Shown here: in pieces, positions 62,770 through 64,000 of the stretch | Layout of the letters: each line of letters starts with the position of its first letter | How positions within the stretch are numbered: the stretch's first letter is position 1 | Assembly: GCF_001854405.1 (NCBI RefSeq) | Contig: NZ_CP017718.1 | Location: forward strand, 2,604,001 to 2,668,000 | Reading direction: 5' to 3' | Length of the DNA stretch: 64,000 nucleotides | Origin: Hyphomonas sp. Mor2 | GTDB taxonomy: Bacteria > Pseudomonadota > Alphaproteobacteria > Caulobacterales > Hyphomonadaceae | Notes under the pieces: generated by a model | The model's database searches: none | What the model was told of the DNA's origin: nothing | What the model saw: the letters and a program-made list of their open reading frames with translations, nothing else | Program-made: the position numbers and the translations under genes

Positions 62770-64000
62770 TCCGGATTAATTGGATCGAATTCTGAATGTT
62801 TCACCAAATCCATTTTTTCGAGAAGGCTATCGATAACTTCGATTGGCAGCTCTGCGAGACTTCGTCCGCGGATTCTTGCAGCCGCTTTTAGAAAGGGAAC
62901 TGGTGCGTCCAATTTTGTTTGATTAGCGAATTTCCATCCTTGAGAGAAAACCGGCACCGTTCCTACACATCGCACCATTTTCCGTCGCCTGAATCCTGAG
63001 CGCGTGTACTCCGGTCTTTCTGACGGTGCATCATTTTTTGATGGATGTACTTTTTTTACGGCTGGAAGATCCGCGAAGGCGACCAACCCCCTTTTGGTCT
63101 TTTTCCAGGTGATTCTTTCTGCACACAACACGGCAAGGTCGATTGGAAGATATGTTAGGTCTTCAGCTCTCATGAAGTTGCGAAAAAAGAACAACGAGAA
63201 AGCCAATGGCGCAAAACTAAACAACAACGAGACCGCATGAGACAGTGTCGGTTGTTCGTACATCGTCCACAGAGCGATGCCGGGTGCTAACAGCGAAAGT
63301 ATGCATAGGACACCAAAAAACAGCTTATTCACTTGAGCCGGAAACATTGCGGGCATTAAGCCGAACTCTGCCATATAGTGGCTTGTTCTGGCTATGTTGT
63401 CGTAGTCATTCGAGAACTCATACAAGTAGCCAGCCAATACAGAGTTAAACGGATTGACGTGTTTGCTGGATCGAATCCGGTCAGCAACTGCATTGACTGC
63501 GCTGAGAGTCTGGCTGCTTTCATGAAACTCGTTTTCATAGTCGCTCACATCTCCTTCGATGTCCCACTCAGTAGCGAGAAATACATCGCCCGGGTAAAGT
63601 GATGAGAACAGAGCAGTTTTTCCGAAATAGTTCGGGACTCCATAATAGCGATCGTCCACTTTCACAAAAACAGTGGTCATTGCGCTGTCTACTTTTCTTC
63701 CAGACACCGTGACCTTGAACAGTCTCTCACGCGAGTTTTCAGCCGTTACTCTTATGTTCGATTTCGCAGGTGCGCATATCTCCTCGGGATAGCTGTCGGT
63801 GTAGAAAGTGATTTCCCTCTTTCTCGCAAACGACCGGTCGGTAGGAATCGCGGACAACCAATCTTCGTATCGATGCCTAAGCCGATCCGCGGGACTTTGA
63901 TCGGGTCCACGATCCTCGCTCTTTCCTGGTCCAGGCCAATCCATCTTGACGGCTTTTTGCTTCTTACGTGGAAGGCGGGCTAAGAATCGGTCTTTGCTAT
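62766..64000 (-). CDS. Membrane protein of island, 5' end probably beyond window
   Basis: At least 392 residues are encoded downstream of an ATG at 63944. The frame stays open to the window edge (basic stretch DRFLARLPRKKQKAVK), and no ribosome-binding site precedes that ATG, so the gene may start further right. The middle has one clear helical hairpin (LFFGVLCILSLLAPGIALWT and LLFSFAPLAFSLFFF). The N-terminal part is soluble with beta-like segments (RLFKVTVSGRKVDSAMTTVF). No family is recognised. It is translationally coupled to the hydrolase, so the two likely act together. Confidence 0.7.
   Translation of the reverse strand, partial: SKDRFLARLPRKKQKAVKMDWPGPGKSEDRGPDQSPADRLRHRYEDWLSAIPTDRSFARKREITFYTDSYPEEICAPAKSNIRVTAENSRERLFKVTVSGRKVDSAMTTVFVKVDDRYYGVPNYFGKTALFSSLYPGDVFLATEWDIEGDVSDYENEFHESSQTLSAVNAVADRIRSSKHVNPFNSVLAGYLYEFSNDYDNIARTSHYMAEFGLMPAMFPAQVNKLFFGVLCILSLLAPGIALWTMYEQPTLSHAVSLLFSFAPLAFSLFFFRNFMRAEDLTYLPIDLAVLCAERITWKKTKRGLVAFADLPAVKKVHPSKNDAPSERPEYTRSGFRRRKMVRCVGTVPVFSQGWKFANQTKLDAPVPFLKAAARIRGRSLAELPIEVIDSLLEKMDLVKHSEFDPINPE

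Noticed and set aside
52646-64000. Prophage
   Set aside because: An integrase and excisionase are present, but there are no capsid, terminase, tail, lysis or replication genes in the visible part; a genomic island is a better description.

Overview
The window looks like chromosomal DNA of a marine-type alphaproteobacterium, most likely near Hyphomonadaceae/Maricaulales/Caulobacterales. This is inferred from the GC-rich codon use, the alphaproteobacterial forms of SerC, SmPurL and the 563-residue acyl-CoA dehydrogenase, the two large TonB-dependent receptors, a CycM-like cytochrome c and a Flp pilin. No rRNA, CRISPR array, phage structural gene or insertion sequence was found.

Bases 1-52,500 are mostly vertical, densely packed genes. 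From left to right: the start of a cytochrome P450 with two matching TetR-type operator palindromes; a DUF2244 protein; nth; an AT-richer ORFan; hisF-hisE; a four-gene MerTP-like metal operon; accA; a TonB receptor; selO; a His/Asp/Glu-rich ZnuD-like TonB receptor coupled to a MerC-like protein; acyl-CoA dehydrogenase; a CpcT/CpeT lipoprotein; a MATE pump; a DbpA-type DEAD-box helicase; an RluF-like pseudouridine synthase; purQ-purL; a nested palindromic repeat beside a GIY-YIG nuclease; an outer-membrane protein; a Baeyer-Villiger-type monooxygenase; pheA; cytochrome c; NlpC/P60 with MarR; truncated haemoglobin; serC-serA behind a structured leader; a sodium/solute symporter; a response regulator; an acyltransferase; secA opposite a parvulin-type lipoprotein; a coupled run ppiC-argJ-mutT-flp; epoxide hydrolase; a penicillin-acylase-family enzyme; a VOC protein; an alpha/beta hydrolase; a sirtuin; panD; and a SIMPL lipoprotein.

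At 52,569 a tRNA-Ile2 (CAT) gene marks the left border of an integrated island that runs past the right edge. A tyrosine integrase gene ends inside the tRNA and is coupled to an excisionase-like gene. Beyond these lie an unknown gene and a TetR regulator with its own palindrome. Next is a translationally coupled pair: a 706-residue protein with two separate GHKL ATPase domains, the second arranged like a histidine kinase, and a receiver-like protein with an unknown C-terminal part. These are followed by a C5-cytosine methyltransferase, a Vsr endonuclease, an AspBHI-N/Mrr-type restriction enzyme, a serine hydrolase and a membrane protein. The last three form one minus-strand transcription unit.

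The best candidate for an undescribed system is this 55.5-64 kb block. It couples a restriction-modification-repair module to a two-component-like sensor pair and a hydrolase/membrane-protein pair. Several regions outside the island hold smaller points of interest: paired operators, nested palindromes, the serC leader, and five convergent gene pairs whose stop codons overlap by exactly 4 bases.
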